This document shows positions 31,541 to 40,176 of a DNA stretch of 52,351 nt, one piece after another. The number at the start of each line of letters is the position of its first letter. Positions within the stretch are counted from its first letter, which is position 1. Source of the stretch: Novosphingobium sp. (GTDB lineage: Bacteria > Pseudomonadota > Alphaproteobacteria > Sphingomonadales > Sphingomonadaceae); NCBI GenBank assembly GCA_029247785.1, contig JAQWKP010000050.1, forward strand, positions 1-52,351. The letters are read 5' to 3'. The position numbers and the translations under genes were made by a program. The notes beneath the pieces were generated by a model, which was given only the letters and a program-made list of their open reading frames with translations, did not search any database and was not told where the DNA came from.

Positions 31541-33040
31541 TTAGCTTCGCGCGCGCTTTGTCCGGAAGAAAAACGCTAGCGGGATCATCAAGATACACAT
31601 GATGAACAGCAGGTCGAACGAATTGGTATAGGCTACCATCAAAGCCTGCCTCGCAATTTCGCCATCCATTCCGGCGATCGCCTCGGGCAGGGAAAAATCG
31701 AAATCGGGCATGCCCGCGCTCACCATCGGATTGTCGGGTCGGACGTTTTCGGCCAGTCGCGAACGGACCGTTGACTCACCGCGTATCGTCGTTGCCTGCA
31801 GGATCGCGATCCACATCGCACCGCCCAGATTCCTGAAAAGCGAATTCATCGCCGTCGCTTCATTGCGCAGGCGCGGTTCAATGGTGACGAACATCGCGGT
31901 GGTGATAGCGACGAATAGCAGAGCTATGCCGATACCCTGAATCGTTCCGGCCACGATCATCAGCCAGGGATCCATCTGCAGGCTGCTGCCTGCGAACATC
32001 ATCAGCGACCAGGCACATAAAGCCATGCCGGTCAGGATCAGCCAGCGCGCATCGAAGCGATCCATCAGATAGCCCGCAATCGGCATGGCGATCAGCGTGC
32101 CAATGCCGCGCGGCGCCATCACCAGCCCGACGGTGAGAATCGGGTAGCCCATGAGATTGGCGAGCAGCGGGGCCTGCAGCGCCATGACGCCATAGAGCAC
32201 ACCGGCAACCGCGACGCCGAACAACAGTCCGGTGACGAAATTCACATCGCGAAACAGGGCCGGGCTGACGAAAGGGCGCTTTGCCGTCAGGGTATGGACG
32301 ATGAAGATGTAGAAGCCGGTGATCGCCAGCGTCGCCTCGATCCAGATTTCGGTGGAATCGAACCAGTCCAGCGTCTGCCCGCGATCGAGCATCAGCTGCA
32401 GGCAGCCAATCGCGACCGCCAGCGAGCCAAAGCCGAGCAAGTCGAATTTGGGTGCATCCTCGTCGCGGGTTTCCTTCATGGTCAGCGCCAGGCCAAGCAC
32501 CGCGATAATGCCGACGGGCACATTGATCAGGAACACCCAGCGCCAGGTCAGATTGTCGGTGATCAGCCCGCCCAGGATTGGCCCGATAATCGGCCCGAAC
32601 ACCACGCCCACGCCCCACAGGCCCATGGCCTTGCCGTGGTTCTCGGGCGGATTGATATCGAGCACGATGGCTTGGCTCATCGGCACCAGCGGCGCGCCGA
32701 AGGCGCCTTGCAGCATGCGGAAGGCGACCAGCTGCTCGAAGGTCGTGGCCATGCCGCACAGCACCGAGGCAATGGTGAAGCCGGTCATCGATATCAGCAC
32801 GAGGCGTTTGCGGCCGATCTTTCCCGCCAGCCAGCCGGACAGCGGCATGAAGATCGCGGCCATGATGATGTAGGACGTCAGCACCCAGGTGATCTGCTCA
32901 TATGAGGCCGAAGTGCTGGCCTGCATCTGCGGCATCGCGACATTGGCAATGGTCGTGTCGAGCTGCACCATGAAGGTGCCCATCAGCGAGAACAGGGTGA
33001 TCAGGTTGCGCTGGAGGCGGGGCGGGTAGTCATGCTGCAT
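31541..33040 (-). CDS. EmrB/QacA (DHA2) family MFS exporter, 14 helices
   Basis: A 499-residue transporter. 'FMVQLDTTIANVAMPQMQAS' in helix 1 (motif D1), 'PLSGWLAGKIGRKRLVLISM' (motif A, about residues 67-86), 'LWGVGVVFGPIIGPILGGLI' (motif C, about 143-162) and an extended C-terminal half with two extra helices define DHA2 drug exporters. It should pump hydrophobic compounds in a tripartite assembly with an EmrA-type adaptor and a TolC-type channel. Those two partners are 15 kb away, at 13872-16549, on the same strand. It lies 37 bases upstream of the monooxygenase start on the same strand, so the pair may be an operon. Confidence 0.93.
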   Translation of the reverse strand: MQHDYPPRLQRNLITLFSLMGTFMVQLDTTIANVAMPQMQASTSASYEQITWVLTSYIIMAAIFMPLSGWLAGKIGRKRLVLISMTGFTIASVLCGMATTFEQLVAFRMLQGAFGAPLVPMSQAIVLDINPPENHGKAMGLWGVGVVFGPIIGPILGGLITDNLTWRWVFLINVPVGIIAVLGLALTMKETRDEDAPKFDLLGFGSLAVAIGCLQLMLDRGQTLDWFDSTEIWIEATLAITGFYIFIVHTLTAKRPFVSPALFRDVNFVTGLLFGVAVAGVLYGVMALQAPLLANLMGYPILTVGLVMAPRGIGTLIAMPIAGYLMDRFDARWLILTGMALCAWSLMMFAGSSLQMDPWLMIVAGTIQGIGIALLFVAITTAMFVTIEPRLRNEATAMNSLFRNLGGAMWIAILQATTIRGESTVRSRLAENVRPDNPMVSAGMPDFDFSLPEAIAGMDGEIARQALMVAYTNSFDLLFIMCILMIPLAFFFRTKRARS

Positions 33041-33134
33041 GGCCGGTGAGCCATTGAGGCAAAACGGTTCGGCCGCAAGCCTTGTGCTTGCAGGGTCAAT
33101 TGATCAGGAAGCAGATATCGGCGCGCGCGTCGCC

Positions 33135-33953
33135 TTAATTGTATTGCGCGCGTATCTCCGCAGTCCGCCCGGCGGTGACGAACGCAGCGATCTTCACCTT
33201 GGCGCTTTCGATCGAGAGCTGATTGCCCCAGGCAGCCGAAAGCCTCTGCGCATCCTGATAGGTGAACCCGGTCTCATCGAACCTGCAGCTATTGCCGCGC
33301 TGGCGGCTATCGTTGAGCTCATCCTCGATGATATATTCACCACCACCGATTTTCTGGCCGATCCGAAGTTTTCCCTCGGTGACGTCCTGACCCCAAAGCG
33401 CACCGATCATCTTGGCGTCGCAATAGGTGAATTTCGAATTGGCATAAGCGTTGAACAGATATTGCTGATGCGCATCGTCAGAATTCGCGCGATTGCCGCC
33501 GCCTTGATTCATCTGTTGGCGTATTGCTGCAGACTGCCCGGCGGTGACGAAGGCGGCGATCTTGAGTTTTGCGGCTTCGATCGAGAGCTGCCCACCCCAG
33601 GCAGCCGATAGATTCTGCGCGTCCTGATAGGTGAATTCGGTTTCATTGAATTGGCAGCTATTGCCGCGCTGGCGACTTTGATTGAGTTCGTTCTCAATGA
33701 CATTTTCAGCGCCACCGATCTTGTTGCCAATCCGAAGTTTGCCCTGATAGATGTCTTGGCCCCACAGCGCCGCGATCATCTTGGCATCGCAATAGGTGAA
33801 TTTTGAATTGGCGTAGGCCTGGAACAGCTGCTGGTTGTGCATTTCCGGCGTATAGACGGATCGCGCTTGGGCTGCGGTTGCGGTGGTCAGCGAGGTGGAA
33901 AACAAGAGCGCTACGGCAAGGCTCTTACCAATCCGGCGTCTATTGGCGATCAT
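33135..33953 (-). CDS. Secreted protein with two near-identical Cys-containing domains, unknown function
   Basis: A 272-residue protein. The N terminus (residues 1-30) is a Sec signal with a probable cut after 'TAAQA'. The mature part is two copies of a domain of about 108 residues (about 41-150 and 163-272) joined by a Gly/Asn-rich linker ('NQGGGNRANSDD'). Each has 'AYANSKFTYCDAKMI', 'ALWGQD', 'GKLRIG', 'SRQRGNSC', 'FTYQDAQ' and 'LSAAWG'. The two Cys per domain could form a disulfide. The DNA repeats as well, with a period of 369 bases. The ATG at 33953 follows AAAGGAA. I do not recognise the family; no enzyme motif is visible. It lies between an exporter gene and a secreted hydrolase gene. 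Confidence 0.85.
   Translation of the reverse strand: MIANRRRIGKSLAVALLFSTSLTTATAAQARSVYTPEMHNQQLFQAYANSKFTYCDAKMIAALWGQDIYQGKLRIGNKIGGAENVIENELNQSRQRGNSCQFNETEFTYQDAQNLSAAWGGQLSIEAAKLKIAAFVTAGQSAAIRQQMNQGGGNRANSDDAHQQYLFNAYANSKFTYCDAKMIGALWGQDVTEGKLRIGQKIGGGEYIIEDELNDSRQRGNSCRFDETGFTYQDAQRLSAAWGNQLSIESAKVKIAAFVTAGRTAEIRAQYN
33160..33829. repeat. Tandem duplication inside a gene, period 369 bases
   Basis: Matching anchors such as 'caataggtga' (33421 and 33790) and 'gcggtgacga' (33172 and 33541) are both 369 bases apart, exactly 123 codons. Copies run roughly 33160-33460 and 33529-33829 and differ by scattered, often synonymous, changes. The offset preserves the frame, so this is an in-frame domain duplication that has been kept similar. 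Confidence 0.8.
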
Positions 33954-34109
33954 GTGATTCCTTTCATCTGAGAAGCCTGGGGTCTCTCCCAAGGGCTCTC
34001 AATTTGAGGGTTCGTTGAAATTCGAACCCAAGCTGTAGTCCGAGGCAATTTACCTCGCATTAATAGTAATTCTAGTGGCTTGAACAGGAAACCAGGATTC
34101 CATCAACGC

Positions 34110-36059
34110 CTATTCCCCGCCGACCTTCTTGCGCAGCTTTGCAGCGTCCTCGTCGAGCAGGAAACCTTGCTGGTTCAGCGCATTTGTCGCCGCGATATAG
34201 CGCTCGGCCCGGGCCTTCGGGTCCGGATAGCGTTCAGCAAAGGAAGGGCGCGGATCGTCGCCGCGGGTCTCGGCGTTGTCGGCCAGCGGCAGGTAAGACC
34301 CGAAAATCAGGCACAGCTCGTCCTCGGCAAAGCCGGGTTTGCGCAGGCTCCAGCTGAGGTAGGTGCCCCCCGGGGCGGACAGCTCGGGCATGCGGATGCC
34401 AGGCAGGTCATTGCCATCGGCATCAACCACCGGCACATGGATCGGCCAGTCGGGTCGGCCAATCGGCGCTATGGGTTGGTTGAGTGCCTTGGGCTTGTAC
34501 AGGCCGCGCGAGGCAATGTTCGGGAACTCGAGCTCCTCGACCGTCGCCAGCTCACCCTTGTCAAGGCGCGGCCAGCGGCTGTCCGGTGGCGCGGAATGGC
34601 CCGTGGTCCAATCGACCATGGATAAGACGAGCGCGCGCACCACTGGCGAATAGTTGAGCGCATTGGCTGGGAATTTGCAGGCGGGCATAGTCATCCCCGT
34701 CGCATGTGCGCCGCCGGCGATCATAAAAGCGCGCACATCTTCCGGAAAGGCGACATCGCCGGCAGTGCCGCCGGTTCCGACCAGTGACGATGCCGCCTGC
34801 CAGAATTCGCCGCCGGTATCGATGTGGAACAGCTTGGGGCAGGTCCCGTCCTGTCGGCAGGACTGCATGATCCCGTCGCGCCTGCCGGTCACCGGATCGG
34901 TCAGGGTTGCATAGGCATAGGGAAAGCCGAAACCCGGCACGTCATGATCCTCGTGCTGGCGTGAGAAGCGGCCCGGTTCGCCAAAGCGGAAATTGGTGAA
35001 GGTCTGGCGCGCGCCGGGGATGAAGGGAATGATCCCGTCAAAGACCTTGCGGCCTGCCAGATCGCGGTTGAAGCCCTGCCACAGGAAATCGCGCAAGTAT
35101 CGGCCCGATTGCGATCCGCCGAACGCCACTGCACTGGAATAGGCCCCGCCGCTGGTAGCGACGCATTTGCCATTCGGGTCTTTTTCACAGGGTGCACCGG
35201 CGATGTCGGCGAGGGGATTGCCGTCCTCGGCGCTGGCATGGCGCAGCCAGGTGATCAGGTCACGCGTCGCGGCAAAGCCAAGGCCGGTGACCACCGGATC
35301 GCGAGCCACATAGGTAAAGCGATAGATCGCGCCCGCATCATAACCCTCGGGCCGCGTCAGGGTGATGCCCCGCTCATTGTCGAAAGACCAATCGGAGACA
35401 GGCAGGGTGGCAGGATCATCCCTGCCGGTTGCGCGCACTGTCAGCGTGGCGGTGGACTGGTCGAGCGAGGCGGCGGCATAGGGCAGGGCGATCTGGTTGC
35501 CGGTAAGGTCCTCAAAAATTCGTTCTGCCGAAACTCGCCCGGTGATTGGCCTGCCGCCCCGGGTGGCAACGGGAAAGCGCGAATCGATCAGCGCTGGCTT
35601 GACGTCGCTCTGCCAGCCGCTGGCGACGACGGTATAGCCCTGACGCATGATCAGCCCGTCACCGGCGGCATCGGCGTCGTAGCCCGCCCCGGTCATCATC
35701 GCCAGCAGCCGCATGCCGCGATTGACGACCTCATACAGCATCACCTGCCGCGCTCTTGCCGTGTCGACAGGCCGGATGATGACGACATCGGTGTCATATT
35801 CCACCATCCCGTCCGCCGAGCGTGGGGCCAGCGCCAGATCGACGATCTTGAGATTGTCCGGGGCCTTGGGATCGATCCGCATATGCGCGATGGCGGTGAT
35901 CTTCTCATATTGCCCATGCGCACTGAAGCTCTCTCCGTCGAAGGCCACTTCGCGCGACTGAATCTCGAATCGCAGCTGCGGCTTGGCCGGATCGGCGCTG
36001 GCGAGGCCAGGCATTGTCAGGGCCAGCAGCAGGATCAGGTGGCGGACGGCTAGTCGCAT
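34110..36059 (-). CDS. Secreted alpha/beta hydrolase domain-containing protein (Abhydrolase_10-like)
   Basis: A 649-residue protein with a Sec signal ('HLILLLALTMPGLASA', cut near residue 22). The central region has a nucleophile elbow 'GGSQSGRYLRDFLWQGFN' (Ser about 350), and 'GIIPFIPGARQTFTNFRFGEPGRFSRQHED' typical of the large alpha/beta-hydrolase-domain family common in sphingomonads; 'HIDTGGEFW' and 'AGGAHATG' further on may supply other active-site residues. It is expected to be a periplasmic esterase of unknown substrate. GGGGAGAG precedes the ATG at 36059; the open frame continues to 36734 only as an artefact opposite the monooxygenase gene, which starts divergently at 36193. Confidence 0.82.
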   Translation of the reverse strand: MRLAVRHLILLLALTMPGLASADPAKPQLRFEIQSREVAFDGESFSAHGQYEKITAIAHMRIDPKAPDNLKIVDLALAPRSADGMVEYDTDVVIIRPVDTARARQVMLYEVVNRGMRLLAMMTGAGYDADAAGDGLIMRQGYTVVASGWQSDVKPALIDSRFPVATRGGRPITGRVSAERIFEDLTGNQIALPYAAASLDQSTATLTVRATGRDDPATLPVSDWSFDNERGITLTRPEGYDAGAIYRFTYVARDPVVTGLGFAATRDLITWLRHASAEDGNPLADIAGAPCEKDPNGKCVATSGGAYSSAVAFGGSQSGRYLRDFLWQGFNRDLAGRKVFDGIIPFIPGARQTFTNFRFGEPGRFSRQHEDHDVPGFGFPYAYATLTDPVTGRRDGIMQSCRQDGTCPKLFHIDTGGEFWQAASSLVGTGGTAGDVAFPEDVRAFMIAGGAHATGMTMPACKFPANALNYSPVVRALVLSMVDWTTGHSAPPDSRWPRLDKGELATVEELEFPNIASRGLYKPKALNQPIAPIGRPDWPIHVPVVDADGNDLPGIRMPELSAPGGTYLSWSLRKPGFAEDELCLIFGSYLPLADNAETRGDDPRPSFAERYPDPKARAERYIAATNALNQQGFLLDEDAAKLRKKVGGE

Positions 36060-36192
36060 GGTTCTCTCCCCGAATGCCTCGGCATGATTGCAGGTTTGCG
36101 CCCCCATGCAAATCCCGTTTGCAGCCATGGTTGACCCAGCCCAGCCCTTGGCACAGTAGCGGGACCGATATGTGCATGGCTTGGGAGACAGC

Positions 36193-37161
36193 ATGGCAAG
36201 CCTCGAAACGAGACTCGGCAGCGATATCGCCTCTCGGCTGACCGTCCCGCTGATTGCCGCACCGATGTTCCGCCTGTCTGGCCCGGAACTGGTGATCGCC
36301 GCGTGCAAGGCGGGGGCGATCGGTGCATTTGCCACCTCGACCTGCCGTAGGGGCGCTGAACTCGATGAGTGGTTGACCCAGATGCGTGAAGACCTGTCCG
36401 GCAGCAAACCCGCACCGGTTTGCGCCAATCTCATCATCAAGCAGGCGCGGCTTGAGGAAGACCTGGAGGTGCTGATGCGCCACCGGGTTGAAATGGTCAT
36501 CACCAGCGTTGGCTCGCCCGCTCCGGTGATCGCGCCATTGCATGAGGCGGGCGCGAAGGTTTTCGCCGACGTCGGCAGCATTGCCCATGCCGAAAAGGCA
36601 CTCGCTGCCGGGGCGGATGGTCTGGTCCTGCTCACCGCTGGGGCAGGGGGGCAGACCGGCTGGGCCAACCCCTTTGCTTTTGCCCGAGGCGTGCGCCGCT
36701 TTTTTGATGGGCCGATGGTCTGTGCAGGCGGCATATCCGACGGGCACAGCCTGTGGGCAGCGCGAGCTCTGGGCTTCGATCTCGGCTATATGGGTACGCG
36801 CTTTCTGGCCTCGCCTGAAAGCCTCGCTTCTGACGAATATCGCAAGATGATCACCGCATCGAACTTAGATGATATCGTCACCACCAAGGCCTTCACCGGC
36901 CTGCAAACCAATATGCTTCTCCCCTCGATTCGCGCTGCGGGGCTCGACCCTGCAAGGCTCGACGAACAGGTCACGGCGACCGAGGCGAGCAAGCTCTATG
37001 GTGCCAAGAGCGCCAGCGACGGCCCTTCGCGCTGGACCGAGATATTCTCAGCCGGCCACTCGGTGTCCGGGATCGATGAGGTGCTGCCAGTGGCGGAGAT
37101 AGTCAGGCGCACGGCAGAGGAATATGCAGCAGCGCGGGCGGCAACGGCGGAGTTGGATTAG
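36193..37161 (+). CDS. Nitronate monooxygenase (2-nitropropane dioxygenase family)
   Basis: A 322-residue TIM-barrel FMN enzyme: 'LTVPLIAAPMFRLSGPELVIAACKAGAIGAF' near the N terminus, 'EMVITSVGSPAPVIAPLHEAGAKVFADVGSIAHAEKALAAGADGLVLLTAGAGG' (about residues 95-150) and 'MVCAGGISDGHSLWAARALGFDLGYMGTRFLAS' (about 175-207, FMN phosphate site). It oxidises alkyl nitronates such as propionate 3-nitronate; some relatives act as enoyl reductases. The ATG at 36193 follows GGGAGA. Divergent from the secreted hydrolase and convergent with the SnoaL-like gene only six bases away. Confidence 0.9.
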   Translation: MASLETRLGSDIASRLTVPLIAAPMFRLSGPELVIAACKAGAIGAFATSTCRRGAELDEWLTQMREDLSGSKPAPVCANLIIKQARLEEDLEVLMRHRVEMVITSVGSPAPVIAPLHEAGAKVFADVGSIAHAEKALAAGADGLVLLTAGAGGQTGWANPFAFARGVRRFFDGPMVCAGGISDGHSLWAARALGFDLGYMGTRFLASPESLASDEYRKMITASNLDDIVTTKAFTGLQTNMLLPSIRAAGLDPARLDEQVTATEASKLYGAKSASDGPSRWTEIFSAGHSVSGIDEVLPVAEIVRRTAEEYAAARAATAELD

Positions 37162-37167
37162 GCCCGA

Positions 37168-37650
37168 TCACCCAATCGGGTTGGCAAAGGCGTCCGCCGT
37201 CCCCAGCATGACGAAGATATTCTCTTCCATCCGCGCGACCTTCCAGCTGCCGTCTTGCAATACGGTTTTTAGATCGAACCGGCCCAGCGATTCCTCGAAC
37301 AGATGCGAGCGCTCGCGATTGCCGACGTGATGCGCGCGCATGTAGCACGAAGCCTGCGCCGAAGCCCCGTCCTCGGCCAGCTTGACGACGTAGTTGGACA
37401 GCATGTGATGGGTTGCTGACAGCCCGTCCCAGGTCGCTTGCAGCGTGGCGGTCAGCTTGGCGCAGCCCTTGACCTTCATGAAGTCCGGCCCTGGCACCGA
37501 GTTCTCCTCATATTGCCGCGCGGCGAATTCGGTATCTTCGGTGAACAGCGAGGCGAACAGCGTCCAATCGCGCGTATCGAGCGCGTGGGCATAGGCGTTC
37601 ATCAGGTCGATATTGGCTTGCATTCCATCTATCGCATGGGTGCCCGTCAT
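37168..37650 (-). CDS. SnoaL-like nuclear transport factor 2-fold protein
   Basis: A 160-residue protein: 'MNAYAHALDTRDWTLFASLFTED' (about residues 17-39), then 'ATHHMLSNYVVKLAEDGASAQASCYMRAHHVG' and the C-terminal 'GRFDLKTVLQDGSWKVARMEE' typical of the SnoaL_4 subgroup (isomerases, dehydratases or small hydroxylating-dioxygenase-like proteins). It is a single-domain cytoplasmic protein. GGGACAGGA precedes the ATG. It is convergent with the nitronate monooxygenase and divergent from the secreted YbjN-like gene. Confidence 0.85.
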   Translation of the reverse strand: MTGTHAIDGMQANIDLMNAYAHALDTRDWTLFASLFTEDTEFAARQYEENSVPGPDFMKVKGCAKLTATLQATWDGLSATHHMLSNYVVKLAEDGASAQASCYMRAHHVGNRERSHLFEESLGRFDLKTVLQDGSWKVARMEENIFVMLGTADAFANPIG

Positions 37651-37717
37651 GGTTCCTGTCCCTTCCGCAAAGCTGGTGTTAGTCTGCCGTGGTTTTTGAC
37701 CTAGGGGAATTCATAAG

Positions 37718-38311
37718 ATGCGGCCAATCCTGATCCTGACCGGCGTTGCGGCGTTTGCGCTGGCTTGCCCATCCGCCGCGCAGGACTCAGAGCAGCCCGG
37801 TGGGAGCGAGGCGCCGGGCGAGGGTAAAGCGCAAGACCCCGATGCGATGGACAACGCCAAGCTCGCCGAACTGCTGAAGCGTATTGATCCAGACGTGAAG
37901 GGCGATCCGGGCAGTTGGCAGCTGACTTATGAGGAGTTGCAGGTGATCGTCATCACTGACGAGAAGGCGGGGCGCATGCGCATCCTCTCGCCCGTGAGGA
38001 AAGCTGACTCACTGGAAAAGGCAGGTTTGGTTCGGCTGATGCAAGCCAATTTCGATAGCGCGCTCGACGCCCGTTATGCCATCGCGAACGGCATGGTGTG
38101 GAGCACCTTTATCCATCCTTTGACTGAGCTGACGGAACGGGAGCTGTTCTCTGGCCTCGGGCAGACCATTGCTTTGAAGGTCACCTATGGCACTACATTC
38201 TCATCGGGAGCACTGGTGTTTCAGGGCGGAGACAGTGGCCAGATCATGAAGGACGAGGCCCAACGCTATTATGACGATATCCAGGAAAAGGCGCAGGGCA
38301 ACACGACATAG
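37718..38311 (+). CDS. Exported YbjN-like (type III chaperone fold) protein
   Basis: A 197-residue protein with a signal peptide ('LILTGVAAFALACPSAAQ', cut near residue 21), an acidic Gly/Pro-rich linker to about 45, and a domain 'WQLTYEELQVIVITDEKAGRMRILSPVRKADSLEK' to 'LVRLMQANFDSALDARYAIANGMVWSTFIHPL' that fits the YbjN/CesT-like sensory or chaperone fold. There are no catalytic motifs. It stands alone, about 80 bases before the cupin gene on the same strand. GGGGAA lies upstream of the ATG. Function unknown; family assignment moderate. Confidence 0.7.
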   Translation: MRPILILTGVAAFALACPSAAQDSEQPGGSEAPGEGKAQDPDAMDNAKLAELLKRIDPDVKGDPGSWQLTYEELQVIVITDEKAGRMRILSPVRKADSLEKAGLVRLMQANFDSALDARYAIANGMVWSTFIHPLTELTERELFSGLGQTIALKVTYGTTFSSGALVFQGGDSGQIMKDEAQRYYDDIQEKAQGNTT

Positions 38312-38393
38312 GCACAATGACGCTTGCTGCGCTTTCCCTCTTGCCAGCATGGCACTCCCAGTGTGACACTGCCACCAGCGAGAGGAGAATGTC

Positions 38394-38774
38394 ATGAGCG
38401 CAAGAGGACATCGCGATATTTTCGCCAAGGATATCGAGTGGAAGAAGGGAACGTCAGACGGGATCGATTATGCATCCTACATGATGGACGAGGACGACAC
38501 CGAGTCGCCTCTGATCGTGCTTTCCAAATTCCAGCCAGGTGAGGTGGTTGAGCCACATACCCATGCCGCGAATTATTTCGAATATGTCATCGAGGGTGAG
38601 CAGACTGTCGGCAAGACGTCATTCGGCCCCGGCGACATCCGCTTTGCCAAGGGCGGCACGGGTTACGGCCCGATCAAGATCGGACCGGAAGGCTGCACCG
38701 TGGTGATAGTGTTTCAGGAAGCGACTGGCGCAATGACGATCCCCAAAGGCGCGGCGGCTGAGACGGCGGTTTAG
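38394..38774 (+). CDS. Small single-domain cupin
   Basis: A 126-residue cupin: 'GEVVEPHTHAANYFEYVIEGEQTVG' (about residues 45-69) is cupin motif 1 with the His pair and Glu for metal binding, and 'FGPGDIRFAKGGTGYGPIKIG' is motif 2. The substrate is unknown; small cupins of this kind occur as accessory proteins or isomerases in aromatic and lactone degradation. GGAGAATG precedes the ATG. It is followed by a REP-like inverted repeat. Confidence 0.85.
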   Translation: MSARGHRDIFAKDIEWKKGTSDGIDYASYMMDEDDTESPLIVLSKFQPGEVVEPHTHAANYFEYVIEGEQTVGKTSFGPGDIRFAKGGTGYGPIKIGPEGCTVVIVFQEATGAMTIPKGAAAETAV

Positions 38775-38802
38775 CGTAAGGTTTCGCGCCACCATAACCC
38801 CT

Positions 38803-38875
38803 CGTCTTTCCCGCGAAGGCGGGAATCCAGGGTCCGAACGTTGCAATCTGGGTTCCCGCCTTCGCGGGAAAGACG
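38803..38875. repeat. Long imperfect inverted repeat (REP/MITE-like) between two genes
   Basis: The left arm 38803-38830 and right arm 38848-38875 are reverse complements at 27 of 28 positions, with a 17-base loop. Each arm holds a shorter palindrome of the type TCCCGCGAAGGCGGGA, a motif found in many genomes as a dispersed extragenic repeat. Its place between the convergent cupin and SnoaL genes also suits a bidirectional terminator, although no T tract is present. Confidence 0.85.
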
Positions 38876-38890
38876 AATGTTGTGTAGATT

Positions 38891-39349
38891 TCACAAAGGC
38901 GGAAACAGGCTCTCGGGTGAGCGCCAATCCAGTGCGATCTGACGGCGCGCGAACAGCCAGATTCCGTCCCGGCACACCAATTCGTCGTCATAGGTTCCGC
39001 AGTGGTCCTGGCCGATTTCGGTCATGACGATGAAATAGGTTCGCGCTGTCGCTCGATCCGGCCCGGTCAGGGTGATCAGGCTGGTTGTCAGATTGTGACG
39101 GATGAATTTCGTCTTGGTGAAGGAGGGATCCTTGCCGGGCTCGGCGCTCCACGCCTTTGTGCGAGCCGCGATTTCCTTGCCTCCGTCGCAGCGAAAGCTT
39201 GGAACCGGTGGGAACCCGGCGAATTCCAGCACGGCTTCTTCGGCCCATAGCGGCGTGTAAAGCGCGGCGTTTCGGCTGTCTCCGGCGATATTATAGGCGT
39301 TGATGGTCCTGCGGATGGCCTCATGCGCGCAGCGTTCGTCCTCGGTCAT
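38891..39349 (-). CDS. SnoaL-like protein
   Basis: A 152-residue NTF2-fold protein: 'AHEAIRRTINAYNIAGDSRNAAL' near the N terminus, 'LWAEEAVLEFAG', and 'ARTYFIVMTEIGQDHCGTYDDELVCRDGIWLFARRQIALDW' at the end (about residues 100-142), a pattern shared with the SnoaL_4 group. The ATG at 39349 follows GGGAGAG; an upstream in-frame start is rejected. It is divergent from the SDR gene at 39422, with 72 bases between starts. Reaction unknown. Confidence 0.83.
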   Translation of the reverse strand: MTEDERCAHEAIRRTINAYNIAGDSRNAALYTPLWAEEAVLEFAGFPPVPSFRCDGGKEIAARTKAWSAEPGKDPSFTKTKFIRHNLTTSLITLTGPDRATARTYFIVMTEIGQDHCGTYDDELVCRDGIWLFARRQIALDWRSPESLFPPL

Positions 39350-39421
39350 GCGAACTCTCCCTTGCTCCATCCGCGCGATGATGCTTGGCTATCCGCAATT
39401 GGCAAGGGCGAAGGGAATATC

Positions 39422-40174
39422 ATGTCGGAATGGGAAGGCAGGACGGCGGTCATCACCGGCGGCGGGCGCGGCTTCGGCAAGGCGTTCGGTACGGCGCTGG
39501 CGGCCGAAGGCGCGCTGGCGGTGCTGGTCGATATTGACGGCGCAGCAGCCGAAGCGGCAGCAGCAGAGATCGTCGCGAAGAACGGCGCGGCAATAGGCAT
39601 CCAGGGCGATGTTACTGACGAGGCGGGTATGGTTGCGGTGATGGCTGAGGCTGCGAAGCATCGCGGCGGCATCGATCTGCTGATCAACAATGCAGGGCTT
39701 CACTCCGAAGAATACAGCCGCCCGATCACCCAGATGGGCCTCGCCAAGACCAAGCGGCTGTTTGACGTCAACATTAACGGCACGGTCACCTGCACGCTGG
39801 CGGCTCACCCGCATATGACGGGCAGGGAAGGCGCGAGCATCATCAATATCTCGTCGTCAGCCGGGCACATGGGCGGCACCGCCTATGGCACTTCCAAGCT
39901 CGCCGTCGCCGGGCTGACCATCACTTTCGCGCGTGAGCTCGGGACCGACGGCATTCGCGTCAACGCGATCTCACCCGGCCTGATGCTGACCGATACGATC
40001 AAGGCGGAGCTGCCAGCCCAGACATTGGCGCAGGTCAAGTCGATGCAGTTCATCGATGGCGATGGCGCGGAGAAACATATCGTCGATGCGATGATGTATC
40101 TGACCAGCTCGCGCGCGGAGTTCGTCACCGGCGAGACCTTGCGCGTAACTGGCGGCATGGCAGCAGGAGTATAA
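39422..40174 (+). CDS. SDR family oxidoreductase
   Basis: A 250-residue short-chain dehydrogenase: 'VITGGGRGFGKAF' (about residues 10-22), Asp in 'VLVDIDG' suggesting NAD(H), 'INNAGLHSEEY' near 90, Ser in 'NISSSAGHMGG', Tyr-Lys in 'AYGTSKLAV' near 155, and C-terminal 'TGETLRVTGGM'. It is the first gene of an SDR-cupin-GST operon: the cupin starts two bases after its stop. The ATG at 39422 has AAGGG upstream; the longer frame would run over the divergent promoter. Substrate unknown. Confidence 0.9.
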   Translation: MSEWEGRTAVITGGGRGFGKAFGTALAAEGALAVLVDIDGAAAEAAAAEIVAKNGAAIGIQGDVTDEAGMVAVMAEAAKHRGGIDLLINNAGLHSEEYSRPITQMGLAKTKRLFDVNINGTVTCTLAAHPHMTGREGASIINISSSAGHMGGTAYGTSKLAVAGLTITFARELGTDGIRVNAISPGLMLTDTIKAELPAQTLAQVKSMQFIDGDGAEKHIVDAMMYLTSSRAEFVTGETLRVTGGMAAGV

Positions 40175-40176
40175 AA

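Noticed and set aside
36060..36734. Long N-terminal extension of the secreted hydrolase frame (up to 874 codons)
   Set aside because: It runs opposite the nitronate monooxygenase gene. A signal peptide and a good ribosome site mark the true start at 36059.
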